Shown piece by piece: positions 17,919-26,606 of a stretch of DNA of 64,000 nt (its first letter is position 1; every line of letters starts with the position of its first letter). The translations under genes and the position numbers were made by a program. Under the pieces are notes generated by a model. That model saw only the letters and a program-made list of their open reading frames with translations. It was not told where the DNA came from and did not search any database. The DNA is from an uncultured Ruminiclostridium sp. (lineage in GTDB: Bacteria; Bacillota; Clostridia; Oscillospirales; Ruminococcaceae). The DNA lies in the NCBI GenBank assembly GCA_910579265.1, contig CAJTTE010000015.1, positions 1 through 64,000 of the forward strand, given 5' to 3'.

Positions 17919-20900
17919 ATGAAACTTAAAAAATTGATAGCGGCTTTTACCGCTGCTTCTTTGATATTCGGCGGTTATTCCGTATTTGCCGCCGACGAAG
18001 CAAACGACGGCGATAATACGACAGATTCCGTTACGGATCCTCAGCCAAGCGTTTCCAACTTCACACTGCCGAAAAATCAGAGGGCTACAATCATTACTCC
18101 TACCGTAGATTATATCAAGGACGAAAATTCCGACGCAACAACGGCGGAAAAAGAACTCGACATTCTTTTCGATAAGCTTACGGACATCGGGCTCAATACG
18201 GTTTATATCAACACGGTATATGAGGGAACAGCTTATTTCAGCACCGATATGAACAATACCGAAGAAACCGACTATACGGCTATCGCTTTGGAAAAGGCAT
18301 ATTCTCATAATCTGCGGGCATATGTTGTTTTTGATATGCATTATTTTCTTTCTCAGGAAAACGAAGGGACAGACAAGCTTGACAATCTGATCTCAAACGC
18401 ACACCGTTTCGCACTTAAGTATAAGAGCGGCGGGATTCTGATAAGCAATTATTACTCGGAAAAATCGGCTCAAAGCTTTACCGACTATATGCAGAACGGG
18501 TCGGGGATAGGTTATGAAAACTGGCTTTATGATTCAAACGAGATGTATTTTTCGGCGGTCAGCGAGGTCATTCATATAACCGACAACAGTATACCGGTAG
18601 GCATTCTGATCGACGACATGTGGGCAAACGCTTCCTCAAACGAAAACGGCAGCGAAACAAAGGATCCCGTTCAAGCCCTGTATGACGGCTTTTCGGATAC
18701 AAGAAAATATATATTAAACGGATATGCCGACTTTTGTGTGGTAAACGCTTACGGTTCTCTTACCAGCAGTATCGTACCGTATGAAAAGGTAACGGGATGG
18801 TGGAATGAATTATCGCAAACCGCCGATATCATAATGTATATTACAAACTTCAACGAATATCAGGGTGAAAACCGAGAGGGATGGGCATCCGCAGACCAGA
18901 TACTTAAACAGCTTACCGTTTCAAAGGAGCTTTCCGCTTTCGGAGGAAGCATATTTCATTCGTGTCAGAGCTTGTTGACAAATACCGCTTTGACAAATAA
19001 TATTACCAAATTTTACGGAGACCAGATAAACGAGGATTCACTGTTTGAAGAACTTCATATGCAGTCTCCATCACAGCTCAGCTTTGTTACATATGAGCCT
19101 TATGTGGATTTTATGGGCACGTTTGACGAAAATTTCGAGGTCCTGTTCAACGGTCAAAACGTCACTCTCAACAGCGCAGGCAATTTCTATTTTGAAGAAG
19201 CGCTTGATATAGGAATGAACACCTTCACGATCGAACATAAAGGTAAAGTATATCAATACAGGATCGAACGACAAATCATAACTATAAAGGAACTGGATCC
19301 TTCCATCGCAAACGGAAAGAGCCTGAGCGTAACGGGAGAAACCAAGCTTGAAATCGCCTGCACCGCTTATAAGGGGGCAACTGTCACCGCTACACTAAAC
19401 GGAAAAACGATAACCCTGAGAGAAAGCGAGGGACAGCAGGACTCAACCATAAACAGCTCCTATACTTTATTCGTGGGCACATATACCGTTCCGGCGGGAA
19501 TCATTTCCAAGGAACAGGATCTCGGCAAGATCCAGGTAACATCATCGTATGCGGGCTATACACGGTCTCTTTACGGAGCTTCGGTCAAGGTGCTGGCGCT
19601 TCCTGAACCGCCAAAGGATATAAACACGTCCATGGGCGACCAGAATTCTGCGGGAAGCGGAGAGGTCGTGGGTACTATGGATCCCGTGCATACCGAAAAC
19701 GACAATGTCCAGTATGTAAAAGTAAATAAGGATTATACGGTGGTCTACAACGGTGCTACAGCAGGCTCGATCGCCACCCCGGATTACGCCCAGCTTCCCG
19801 CAGGCACCCTGGACTATGTGCTGGCATCTTCGGGTGACTACTATATAACGGAATCGGGCAAACGTATCAAAAAGGTTGACGTAAGCTGCTTTAATGATAC
19901 GGGATTAGGCAAAAACTCCCTGGTCGTCAAGTCATCGGGCACAAACAAAGGATCCTCCTATTTTAAAATAGGACTCGACCACAGAATAAGCTATAATATA
20001 TCCTTCGCAGGGCTAAACTATTTCGGAGGCGGAGACGGCCAGTTCAATCTTACGGATTTTACAGCCACCCATGTTTATATTACATTCGATAACGTAACAT
20101 CGGTAACCAAGCTTCCCGACTTTGACAAAAACTATGTGTTCAGCGCCGGAAAATGGGAAACCGTAAATGTGGACGGTATTCCCAAATTCCGTATGGTGCT
20201 TACTCTCAGACAACCTAAAATATACGCCGGATGCGGAGCTACATACAATTCCGACGGGGATCTGGTGCTTTCCTTCGGGATAACCACAAACAAGCTTTCC
20301 GGAATGACCATTGTTATAGATCCGGGGCACGGATACTGTGACAACGAGGATTCCAACGGCATCGGACTCGGAGATTTCAGATTCGATCCCGGAGCCGTAG
20401 GCTTTATACGTGAATTTGATTCCAACCTGGGGATCGCCAAAGAGCTTGAGGCGCAGCTTAAGGCTCTCGGAGCAAATGTAATAAGGATAAAAACAGAAAC
20501 GGATCATGTCAATACAAGACTTAGGCCGGCATACGGACGTACATTCGGCTGCGATATGTTTATATCGATACATGCGAATAAGTTCGCAGGAAATCCGGAG
20601 GTAAGAGGAACGGAGGTATACTATTTCACGCCCTACAGCCAGCCTCTCGCCGCCGCAATATCAGGACAGATATCAGGTTATTTTTCAAGCAGCGTTTATT
20701 CGGACGGTGCAAATAAAAACCGCGGAGCAAAATACAGCTATTATAAAGTAACATTGCAGCAGGATTTTCCCTCGGTTTTAATAGAAACCGGATTCGTTTC
20801 AAACGAAGAGGACGCATTGGCACTTGCCAATCCCAATCATCAGAAAAATATAGCTGCCGGTATTGTAAAGGGTATTCAGAGTTATATCGGAAGAAGCAAT

Positions 20901-21167
20901 CTAAGCTACAGCTCCGACGGTTCAAATATTACCGATCCTCCGGCAAATACGTCCTCCGAAGAACAAACCGTACCGCCGGAGGAACCGGATCTCACCTCCG
21001 GCGCTTACACCAGTACTCCGGAAGCATCCGACACGATCACGGAAGCGCTTACGGCCACCGCTTCGTTTAACGAAGGAACCGAAATCGGGACCGCTGTTCA
21101 GAACGAAAACGGCTACGCTTTTTCTCATGAAAACAATTCGCCATCGGAAAACCGACAGCGGGAGTAA
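17919..21167 (+). CDS. Secreted GHL10-like / N-acetylmuramoyl-L-alanine amidase (Amidase_3) fusion
   Basis: A 1082-residue exported wall enzyme. A signal peptide (MKLKKLIAAFTAASLIFGGY) is followed by a glycoside hydrolase-like barrel of the GHL10/DUF187 type (~45-390; LNTVYINTVYEGTAYF, AYVVFDMHYFLS). Beta-sandwich-like regions of unknown function follow (~390-790). A zinc-dependent amidase domain then occupies ~795-985: zinc ligands His804 (DPGHGY), Glu832 and His885 (SIHANK), catalytic Glu956 (IETGF). The tail is Ser/Thr/Glu-rich. The Shine-Dalgarno AGGAGG at 17901 supports ATG 17919 over the upstream start at 17868. It probably cleaves the stem peptide from muramic acid and may also act on a glycan. 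Confidence 0.88.
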   Translation: MKLKKLIAAFTAASLIFGGYSVFAADEANDGDNTTDSVTDPQPSVSNFTLPKNQRATIITPTVDYIKDENSDATTAEKELDILFDKLTDIGLNTVYINTVYEGTAYFSTDMNNTEETDYTAIALEKAYSHNLRAYVVFDMHYFLSQENEGTDKLDNLISNAHRFALKYKSGGILISNYYSEKSAQSFTDYMQNGSGIGYENWLYDSNEMYFSAVSEVIHITDNSIPVGILIDDMWANASSNENGSETKDPVQALYDGFSDTRKYILNGYADFCVVNAYGSLTSSIVPYEKVTGWWNELSQTADIIMYITNFNEYQGENREGWASADQILKQLTVSKELSAFGGSIFHSCQSLLTNTALTNNITKFYGDQINEDSLFEELHMQSPSQLSFVTYEPYVDFMGTFDENFEVLFNGQNVTLNSAGNFYFEEALDIGMNTFTIEHKGKVYQYRIERQIITIKELDPSIANGKSLSVTGETKLEIACTAYKGATVTATLNGKTITLRESEGQQDSTINSSYTLFVGTYTVPAGIISKEQDLGKIQVTSSYAGYTRSLYGASVKVLALPEPPKDINTSMGDQNSAGSGEVVGTMDPVHTENDNVQYVKVNKDYTVVYNGATAGSIATPDYAQLPAGTLDYVLASSGDYYITESGKRIKKVDVSCFNDTGLGKNSLVVKSSGTNKGSSYFKIGLDHRISYNISFAGLNYFGGGDGQFNLTDFTATHVYITFDNVTSVTKLPDFDKNYVFSAGKWETVNVDGIPKFRMVLTLRQPKIYAGCGATYNSDGDLVLSFGITTNKLSGMTIVIDPGHGYCDNEDSNGIGLGDFRFDPGAVGFIREFDSNLGIAKELEAQLKALGANVIRIKTETDHVNTRLRPAYGRTFGCDMFISIHANKFAGNPEVRGTEVYYFTPYSQPLAAAISGQISGYFSSSVYSDGANKNRGAKYSYYKVTLQQDFPSVLIETGFVSNEEDALALANPNHQKNIAAGIVKGIQSYIGRSNLSYSSDGSNITDPPANTSSEEQTVPPEEPDLTSGAYTSTPEASDTITEALTATASFNEGTEIGTAVQNENGYAFSHENNSPSENRQRE

Positions 21168-21249
21168 ATACCGAAAAACGGTTTACGGTTTTTAACGTAT
21201 CCGCCCCGGGCAATCACACCAGCATATGGTCATACATAACAAAAAATAC

Positions 21250-21278
21250 TTGCAATCGTCTCGCGTTTTTGTTATAAT
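21250..21278 (+). promoter_or_regulatory. Promoter of the purA-ymdB-spoVS unit
   Basis: TTGCAA (21250-21255), a 17-bp spacer and TATAAT (21273-21278), about 65 bp before the purA start codon. Confidence 0.75.
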
Positions 21279-21343
21279 GTAATCGAAAAGGAAATGCCGG
21301 AGCAATATCCTCCTGCATAAGAAAGAAAGGACTGATTTTTTTA

Positions 21344-22618
21344 ATGTCGGCAAGTATAGTGGTAGGAACTCAGTGGGGAGACGAGGGAAAAGGCAAGATA
21401 ATAGATATCATAGCCTCCCGCGCAGACGTAGTCGTAAGATCTCAGGGCGGCAACAATGCGGGGCACACTGTTGTAAGCGGAGGAGAGACCTATAAGCTTC
21501 ACCTTATACCTTCCGGAATACTTTATAAGGATACACTCTGTCTTATCGGAGCAGGCGTTGTTCTCGATCCGAAAGACTTTGTCGGAGAACTTGATCAGCT
21601 TGAAGAACGTGGAATTTCCTTCGAAAACCTTAAAATCGATCCGAGAGCACATGTTACAATGCCCTGGCACATAGAGCTGGACGGCTTGTCGGAAAAATTC
21701 AGGGGCAATGCGGATATAGGCACCACCAAACGCGGAATCGGACCTGCATATATGGACAAATACGAGCGCTGCGGCATAAGGGTATATGATCTTATTCATC
21801 CCGATGTATTTGCAGAAAAAGCACGCACAACCGGGAAGCTTAAAAACAAGATAATTACCGATGTGTACGGCGGCGACCCCATAGATATCGAAAAGGTCAT
21901 AAAGGAATATACAGAATACGGCAGACGCATTGAAAAATATGTTGATGACGTTTCGGTTATCGTTCACAATGCATCTAAAGAGGGAAAAACAATAATGTTC
22001 GAAGGGGCTCAGGCTACTCTTCTGGATATCGATTTCGGCACATACCCTTATGTTACAAGTTCTCATCCCCTTTCGGCGGGCGTCTGCGTAGGAACAGGCG
22101 TCGGTCCGATGATAATAGGAGATATAATAGGCGTTGCCAAAGCATATACCACAAGAGTCGGCAAAGGACCCTTCCCTACCGAGCTTGAAAACGAAACAGG
22201 CGATACTATTCGCAATAAGGGCGGTGAATTCGGTACTACCACAGGCAGACCAAGGAGAACAGGCTGGTTTGATGCGGTTATTGTACGTCATTCAGTACGT
22301 GTAAACGGTCTTTCAAGACTTGCCATCAACAAGCTCGATACTTTAAGCGGTATCGGTGATCTGAAGGTCTGCGTTGCTTATGAGAAGCCAGACGGAACGA
22401 TTATTAAGGATTTCCCTCCGGTCCTTGAGGAGCTTGAGGGATGCAGGCCAGTTTATGAAACCCTTAAAGGATTTGATGAAGACATTTCCGAATGCAGGAG
22501 CTTTGAACAGCTTCCCGAAGCTTGTAAAAGCTATATAGAAAGACTTGAAGAGCTTTGCGAATGCAGGATAGCTATGATCGGAAACGGTCCCGACCGTACG
22601 CAGATAATAGAAAGATGA
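21344..22618 (+). CDS. purA: Adenylosuccinate synthetase
   Basis: Catalyses GTP-dependent joining of IMP and aspartate, the first committed step to AMP. The 424-residue protein starts with the diagnostic VGTQWGDEGKGK and GGNNAGHTV, has the IMP-binding TTKRGIGPAY around residue 128 and GTTTGRPRRTGWFD near 300, and ends in IGNGPDRTQII. Length and motifs are complete. ymdB follows after 4 bp and spoVS after a further ~50 bp, so purine synthesis is here coupled to two genes linked with sporulation or development. Confidence 0.97.
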   Translation: MSASIVVGTQWGDEGKGKIIDIIASRADVVVRSQGGNNAGHTVVSGGETYKLHLIPSGILYKDTLCLIGAGVVLDPKDFVGELDQLEERGISFENLKIDPRAHVTMPWHIELDGLSEKFRGNADIGTTKRGIGPAYMDKYERCGIRVYDLIHPDVFAEKARTTGKLKNKIITDVYGGDPIDIEKVIKEYTEYGRRIEKYVDDVSVIVHNASKEGKTIMFEGAQATLLDIDFGTYPYVTSSHPLSAGVCVGTGVGPMIIGDIIGVAKAYTTRVGKGPFPTELENETGDTIRNKGGEFGTTTGRPRRTGWFDAVIVRHSVRVNGLSRLAINKLDTLSGIGDLKVCVAYEKPDGTIIKDFPPVLEELEGCRPVYETLKGFDEDISECRSFEQLPEACKSYIERLEELCECRIAMIGNGPDRTQIIER

Positions 22619-22622
22619 TCGG

Positions 22623-23387
22623 ATGAATATTCTTTTTGTAGGAGATATTGTGGGGCAGAATGCCTGCCGTGACTTTACGGAACAGCTGCCCAGTCTAAAA
22701 CAACGTTATGAAATAGATGTGACCATTGTCAACGGAGAAAATTCCGCTGACGGAAACGGTATAACACCTTTTTCCTCCGAGCTTCTGCTGGGAGGAGGGG
22801 TTGATGTTATAACAACGGGAAACCACTGCTTCAAAAGGGCGGAAATGACACCTGTTTTTGAAGAAAGCAGCATAGTAATCAGACCTGCCAACTTCGGTAA
22901 CGGATGTCCCGGTAAAGGATACTGCGTTCTTGATTTCGGGGGGTATTCTCTGGCAGTTATCAATCTTATCGGCGTCAGTTATATGCAGGCAGCGGATAAT
23001 CCGTTTTTCTGTGCGGACAAAATTTTAAAGGAGATAGAAACAAAAAACATAGTGGTTGATTTTCACGCCGAAACAACCTCTGAAAAAAAGGCGTTGGGGT
23101 ATTACCTTGCAGGTAGAGTATCCGCCGTTCTGGGTACTCATACTCATGTTCAGACCGCAGACGAATGTATTCTTGAAGAACATACCGGCTATATAACCGA
23201 TGTGGGAATGACGGGGGTACAGGAATCGGTTTTAGGAGTAAACAAGGACATTATAATTGCTCGACTTACCACATACTACCCTCAGAGACATATTTACGCA
23301 AAAGGAAGGACAACTTTAAATGCGGTGGTTCTGGAGATAGATAAAAAGTCCGGAGCATGCCGCAGAATCAAGCGTATTATTGAATAG
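22623..23387 (+). CDS. ymdB: YmdB-family metallophosphoesterase (cyclic nucleotide phosphodiesterase)
   Basis: A 254-residue member of the YmdB/TIGR00282 family, which hydrolyses 2',3'-cyclic nucleotides and in Bacillus affects biofilm and motility switching. The metal-binding motifs are in order: FVGDIVG (N-terminus), NGENSADGNG, TTGNHCF, VVDFHAETTSEK and GTHTHVQTADE. The length matches the family. It lies 4 bp after purA and before spoVS in the same direction. Confidence 0.93.
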   Translation: MNILFVGDIVGQNACRDFTEQLPSLKQRYEIDVTIVNGENSADGNGITPFSSELLLGGGVDVITTGNHCFKRAEMTPVFEESSIVIRPANFGNGCPGKGYCVLDFGGYSLAVINLIGVSYMQAADNPFFCADKILKEIETKNIVVDFHAETTSEKKALGYYLAGRVSAVLGTHTHVQTADECILEEHTGYITDVGMTGVQESVLGVNKDIIIARLTTYYPQRHIYAKGRTTLNAVVLEIDKKSGACRRIKRIIE

Positions 23388-23434
23388 AGAGCATATGACA
23401 TCGGCTCTCGCGGTATGAAAGGAATGGTACAAGT

Positions 23435-23695
23435 ATGGAATCGGTAAAGGTATCGGCAAGATCTGTCCCTAAGGCTGTTGCAGGTGCAATTGCGGCCATA
23501 ATAAGAGAGGGAAAGAGCGCGGAAGTTCAGGCTGTCGGCGCCGGAGCTGTCAACCAGGCGGTCAAGGCAATTGCCATCGCCTGTGTTTATATGAAGGAGG
23601 AAAACACAGAAATAGTGACGATCCCCTCCTTTGCAGGTATTGATATAAACGGTGAAGAAAGAACCGCAATTTGTCTTGTGGTTGAAAAAAGATAA
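23435..23695 (+). CDS. spoVS: Stage V sporulation protein S
   Basis: An 86-residue Alba-like protein, almost invariant in spore formers and needed for normal coat assembly and septation in Bacillus. It shows the conserved VSARSVPKAVAGAIA, then the GAGAVNQAVKAIAIA segment and the IDINGEERTAI end. AAAGGAA precedes the ATG. It is the last gene of the purA-ymdB-spoVS unit; in many Clostridia ymdB and spoVS are likewise adjacent. Confidence 0.96.
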   Translation: MESVKVSARSVPKAVAGAIAAIIREGKSAEVQAVGAGAVNQAVKAIAIACVYMKEENTEIVTIPSFAGIDINGEERTAICLVVEKR

Positions 23696-23853
23696 GAATT
23701 TCCCGTTGTATTTAATAACCGGCAGAAAGAAACGATCTATAGCGAAGAGCTTTTGTTTTATGGCTTCCGGCATTAAAATAAGCAGATTCCGCCTGAGAAT
23801 TCGCAGCAACTGTTTTTTGAGCATTTACTTTCCAAGCTCAGAGAGGAAATCCG

Positions 23854-24780
23854 ATGAAAAAGAAAATAATGTTGTGTATCAGTGTGATACTTATTTCTGT
23901 AATTTGTTTTTGTGCTTCGTTCACCGCATTTGACGGAAACGACTATGGCGGCGGAGGCGGTGGCGGTGGCGGAGGTCACTACGGCGGCAGCAGCGGAAGC
24001 GGAAGCAGACTGGATTTTAGCGATCCGGTGGATGTTATAATACTTATTGTTGTAATAGGAATATTTATAATTATAGGAGTTATCGGCGCAAAACAAAAAA
24101 AGAAAGGCGGAGTTGTCCGCTCGGGGCAGGGTTCACAGGGAGCAAACGTTTTTCTACCCAACCGTAACGATCAGATCCAGGGAATCTTACGCAAAAAGGA
24201 CCCGAACTTTACGGCAGATGATTTTGTCACCTTTGCAAAACAGGTCTTCATCGATATTCAGATGGCTTGGTGCAACCGGGATATGTCTCCGGTAAGACCG
24301 GTGCTGCATCAGAATCTGTTTAACACCACTCAAAGACAGGTGGAGGAAAAGAAGAAGCAGGGCGTTGTTTATCATTATGAAAGCATTGCCATAAACACTG
24401 CCTATCTTACAAGCTTTGTCAGAGACAAGGATTTCGAATATCTGACGGTTTATCTCAACTCAAGGATGATCGATTATCAGGTCGATGAAAAAACCGGAAA
24501 TATTATCCGGGGAGACCGCACCACACGCTGGGATATGCGGTACAAGATGAAGTTCGTCAGAAGCGCAGGCGCTCTTACGAAGGATAAGGTCTCCGGCACT
24601 CAGGGATATAACTGTCCCAACTGCGGCGCTCCTTTGGAGATAAGCTCCTCCGGAGAATGTCCTTATTGCGGCTCGGTAGTCACTACCGGCGACTATTCCT
24701 GGGTCCTCACAGACTTTACTACCGTCCGCAACGATACCGTTGACGACGGAATAAGAGTTCCGCCGGAGGATGCTCAGTAA
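23854..24780 (+). CDS. Secreted/membrane Tim44-like protein with C-terminal zinc ribbon (YdjG-like), copy 1
   Basis: A 308-residue protein: N-terminal hydrophobic signal or anchor (MLCISVILISVICFCASF), a glycine-rich stretch (~30-45), a transmembrane helix (~60-80, VIILIVVIGIFIIIGVIGA), then a Tim44-like domain (~110-240, TADDFVTFAKQVFIDIQMAW to the TRRWDMRYK-like region) and a zinc ribbon (CPNCG, CPYCG, ~250-275). Its last ~215 residues are nearly identical to the next gene while the first ~85 differ. With the two genes downstream it forms an operon resembling ydjGHI of Bacillus, which works with PspA at the membrane; no pspA is seen here. The molecular function is unknown. Confidence 0.75.
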   Translation: MKKKIMLCISVILISVICFCASFTAFDGNDYGGGGGGGGGGHYGGSSGSGSRLDFSDPVDVIILIVVIGIFIIIGVIGAKQKKKGGVVRSGQGSQGANVFLPNRNDQIQGILRKKDPNFTADDFVTFAKQVFIDIQMAWCNRDMSPVRPVLHQNLFNTTQRQVEEKKKQGVVYHYESIAINTAYLTSFVRDKDFEYLTVYLNSRMIDYQVDEKTGNIIRGDRTTRWDMRYKMKFVRSAGALTKDKVSGTQGYNCPNCGAPLEISSSGECPYCGSVVTTGDYSWVLTDFTTVRNDTVDDGIRVPPEDAQ

Positions 24781-24832
24781 AAAGACAGACAATATAAGCG
24801 CGGATATACGTCACGCTTGGAGAGGAAATCCG

Positions 24833-25780
24833 ATGAAGAAAAAAATCTTGGTTTGCCTTAGTGTAATATTCATTATTACGATCAGCTTCTGCATATCACT
24901 GATATCCTTTGACGGCAACGACTACGGCGGCGGTGACGACTGGGGAGGCGGCGACTGGGGAGGTAACGACTGGGGAGACAGTAACTGGGACAGCGATTAC
25001 AGCAGCTCGGGCTCCGGCGGCAGTATAATCGGTATAATTCCGGCCATTGTTTTAATAATTATAGTTGCGGTTATTGTTACAAATAAAAAAGGTAATCGGT
25101 CGTCAGGTCAGCAGGTTCGTCCCGGTCAGGGTTCACAGGGAGCAAACGTTTTTCTCCCCAACCGTAACGATCAGATTCAGGGAATCATACGCAAAAAGGA
25201 TCCGAACTTTACGGCAGATGATTTTGTCACCTTTGCAAAACAGGTCTTCATCGATATTCAGATGGCTTGGTGCAACCGGGATATGTCTCCGGTAAGACCG
25301 GTGCTGCATCAGAATCTGTTTAACACCACTCAAAGACAGGTGGAGGAAAAGAAGAAGCAGGGCGTTGTTTATCATTATGAAAGCATTGCCATAAACACTG
25401 CCTATCTTACAAGCTTTGTCAGAGACAAGGATTTCGAATATCTGACGGTTTATCTCAACTCAAGGATGATCGATTATCAGGTCGACGAAAAAACCGGAAA
25501 TATTATCCGGGGAGACCGCACCACACGCTGGGATATGCGGTATAAGATGAAGTTCGTCAGAAGCGCAGGCGCTCTTACGAAGGATAAGGTCTCCGGCACT
25601 CAGGGATATAACTGTCCCAACTGCGGCGCTCCTCTGGAGATAAGCTCCTCCGGAGAATGTCCTTATTGCGGCTCGGTAGTCACTACCGGCGACTATTCCT
25701 GGGTCCTCACAGATTTTACTACCGTCCGCAACGATACCGTTGACGACGGAATAAGAGTTCCGCCGAAGGATATTCAATAA
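24833..25780 (+). CDS. Tim44-like/zinc-ribbon membrane protein (YdjG-like), copy 2
   Basis: A 315-residue paralogue of the preceding gene with the same layout: hydrophobic N-terminus, Gly/Asp/Trp-rich repeats of the type GGGDWGG (~30-55), a transmembrane helix (~70-90, SIIGIIPAIVLIIIVAVIV), Tim44-like domain and zinc ribbon. I chose ATG 24833 because it shares the GAGAGGAAATCCG leader with copy 1; the frame is open from 24770. From GSQGANVFLP to the end only a few residues differ from copy 1, which implies a recent duplication or gene conversion restricted to the C-terminal part. Confidence 0.75.
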   Translation: MKKKILVCLSVIFIITISFCISLISFDGNDYGGGDDWGGGDWGGNDWGDSNWDSDYSSSGSGGSIIGIIPAIVLIIIVAVIVTNKKGNRSSGQQVRPGQGSQGANVFLPNRNDQIQGIIRKKDPNFTADDFVTFAKQVFIDIQMAWCNRDMSPVRPVLHQNLFNTTQRQVEEKKKQGVVYHYESIAINTAYLTSFVRDKDFEYLTVYLNSRMIDYQVDEKTGNIIRGDRTTRWDMRYKMKFVRSAGALTKDKVSGTQGYNCPNCGAPLEISSSGECPYCGSVVTTGDYSWVLTDFTTVRNDTVDDGIRVPPKDIQ

Positions 25781-25783
25781 AAT

Positions 25784-26536
25784 ATGACCGGATTAATAAT
25801 TTTTTTAGCTGTTTTTTTAGGAATCATCGCGATTGCTGTTATCGCTGTTCTCGTAATAAAACACAAGCTCAATAATCTGACAAGAAGCTATCTGGGAAAG
25901 AGTGTGGGAGAAACAGCCAAAATGCTTTCCGACGGATTCAAAAACGAGTGCATGCTTCCCTATTCTGTTCCAAAACTCACTCCCCTTTATAAGCCGAAAA
26001 TAGAGCGTGACTTTCCGGAAATGAGCTATGAACAAATGGAAAGTATGGCGAAAAACGGTATTGCGGATATCCTTAATGCGATAGAAAGTGGGCATCCCGA
26101 AAACGTAGCCAATTCCTCAATAAGACTTCAAAACCAGATAAGGGGCATAGCTGAGGATTCCAGATCAAAAAACGAAGTTGTTCATTATGATGACATAAAG
26201 ATCCACAGCGCAGGAGTGGAAAGCTACAGCTCTTCTTCCGAAGCGGCTTCTGCTGTTTTTCAGGTTGCGCTTCAAAGCTACAGCTATGTAACGCGAGACG
26301 GTAAAATAACCGCAGGCTTCAACGACAAACCCACACAGAATCTTTTTTCCGTTACGCTTGCCCATAATCAGGATTTATCCGAAACAAACATAGAATCTTA
26401 TATAGAAGCAAACTGCCCGAACTGCGGAGCTCCCGTTCCCGCCTCGGGTACAAGGGAATGTCCCTACTGCGGTACCGGACTTGTTGCGGTGGTGGACAGA
26501 ATCTGGCAAATTGACAGCTTTAAGCTGTTAAAATGA
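25784..26536 (+). CDS. Membrane-anchored zinc-ribbon protein (YdjH-like)
   Basis: A 250-residue protein with one N-terminal transmembrane helix (LIIFLAVFLGIIAIAVIAVLVI), a middle domain that is probably a diverged Tim44-like fold (YEQMESMAKNGIADIL to the VTLAHNQDLSE region) and a C-terminal zinc ribbon (CPNCG, CPYCG). The start codon lies 3 bp after the stop of copy 2. The size and order match YdjH in the Bacillus operon. I have no direct functional evidence. Confidence 0.7.
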   Translation: MTGLIIFLAVFLGIIAIAVIAVLVIKHKLNNLTRSYLGKSVGETAKMLSDGFKNECMLPYSVPKLTPLYKPKIERDFPEMSYEQMESMAKNGIADILNAIESGHPENVANSSIRLQNQIRGIAEDSRSKNEVVHYDDIKIHSAGVESYSSSSEAASAVFQVALQSYSYVTRDGKITAGFNDKPTQNLFSVTLAHNQDLSETNIESYIEANCPNCGAPVPASGTRECPYCGTGLVAVVDRIWQIDSFKLLK

Positions 26537-26606
26537 AATAACCGGAGCACTATGAATATTCATTCGTAATTGCCCTAAAAACAAAATCGAAAGGATCGGT
26601 ATTTAA

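Noticed and set aside
21168..21249. Riboswitch upstream of purA
   Set aside because: The leader is short and only a weak 4-bp hairpin (ACCG / CGGT) is visible; no purine-riboswitch core.
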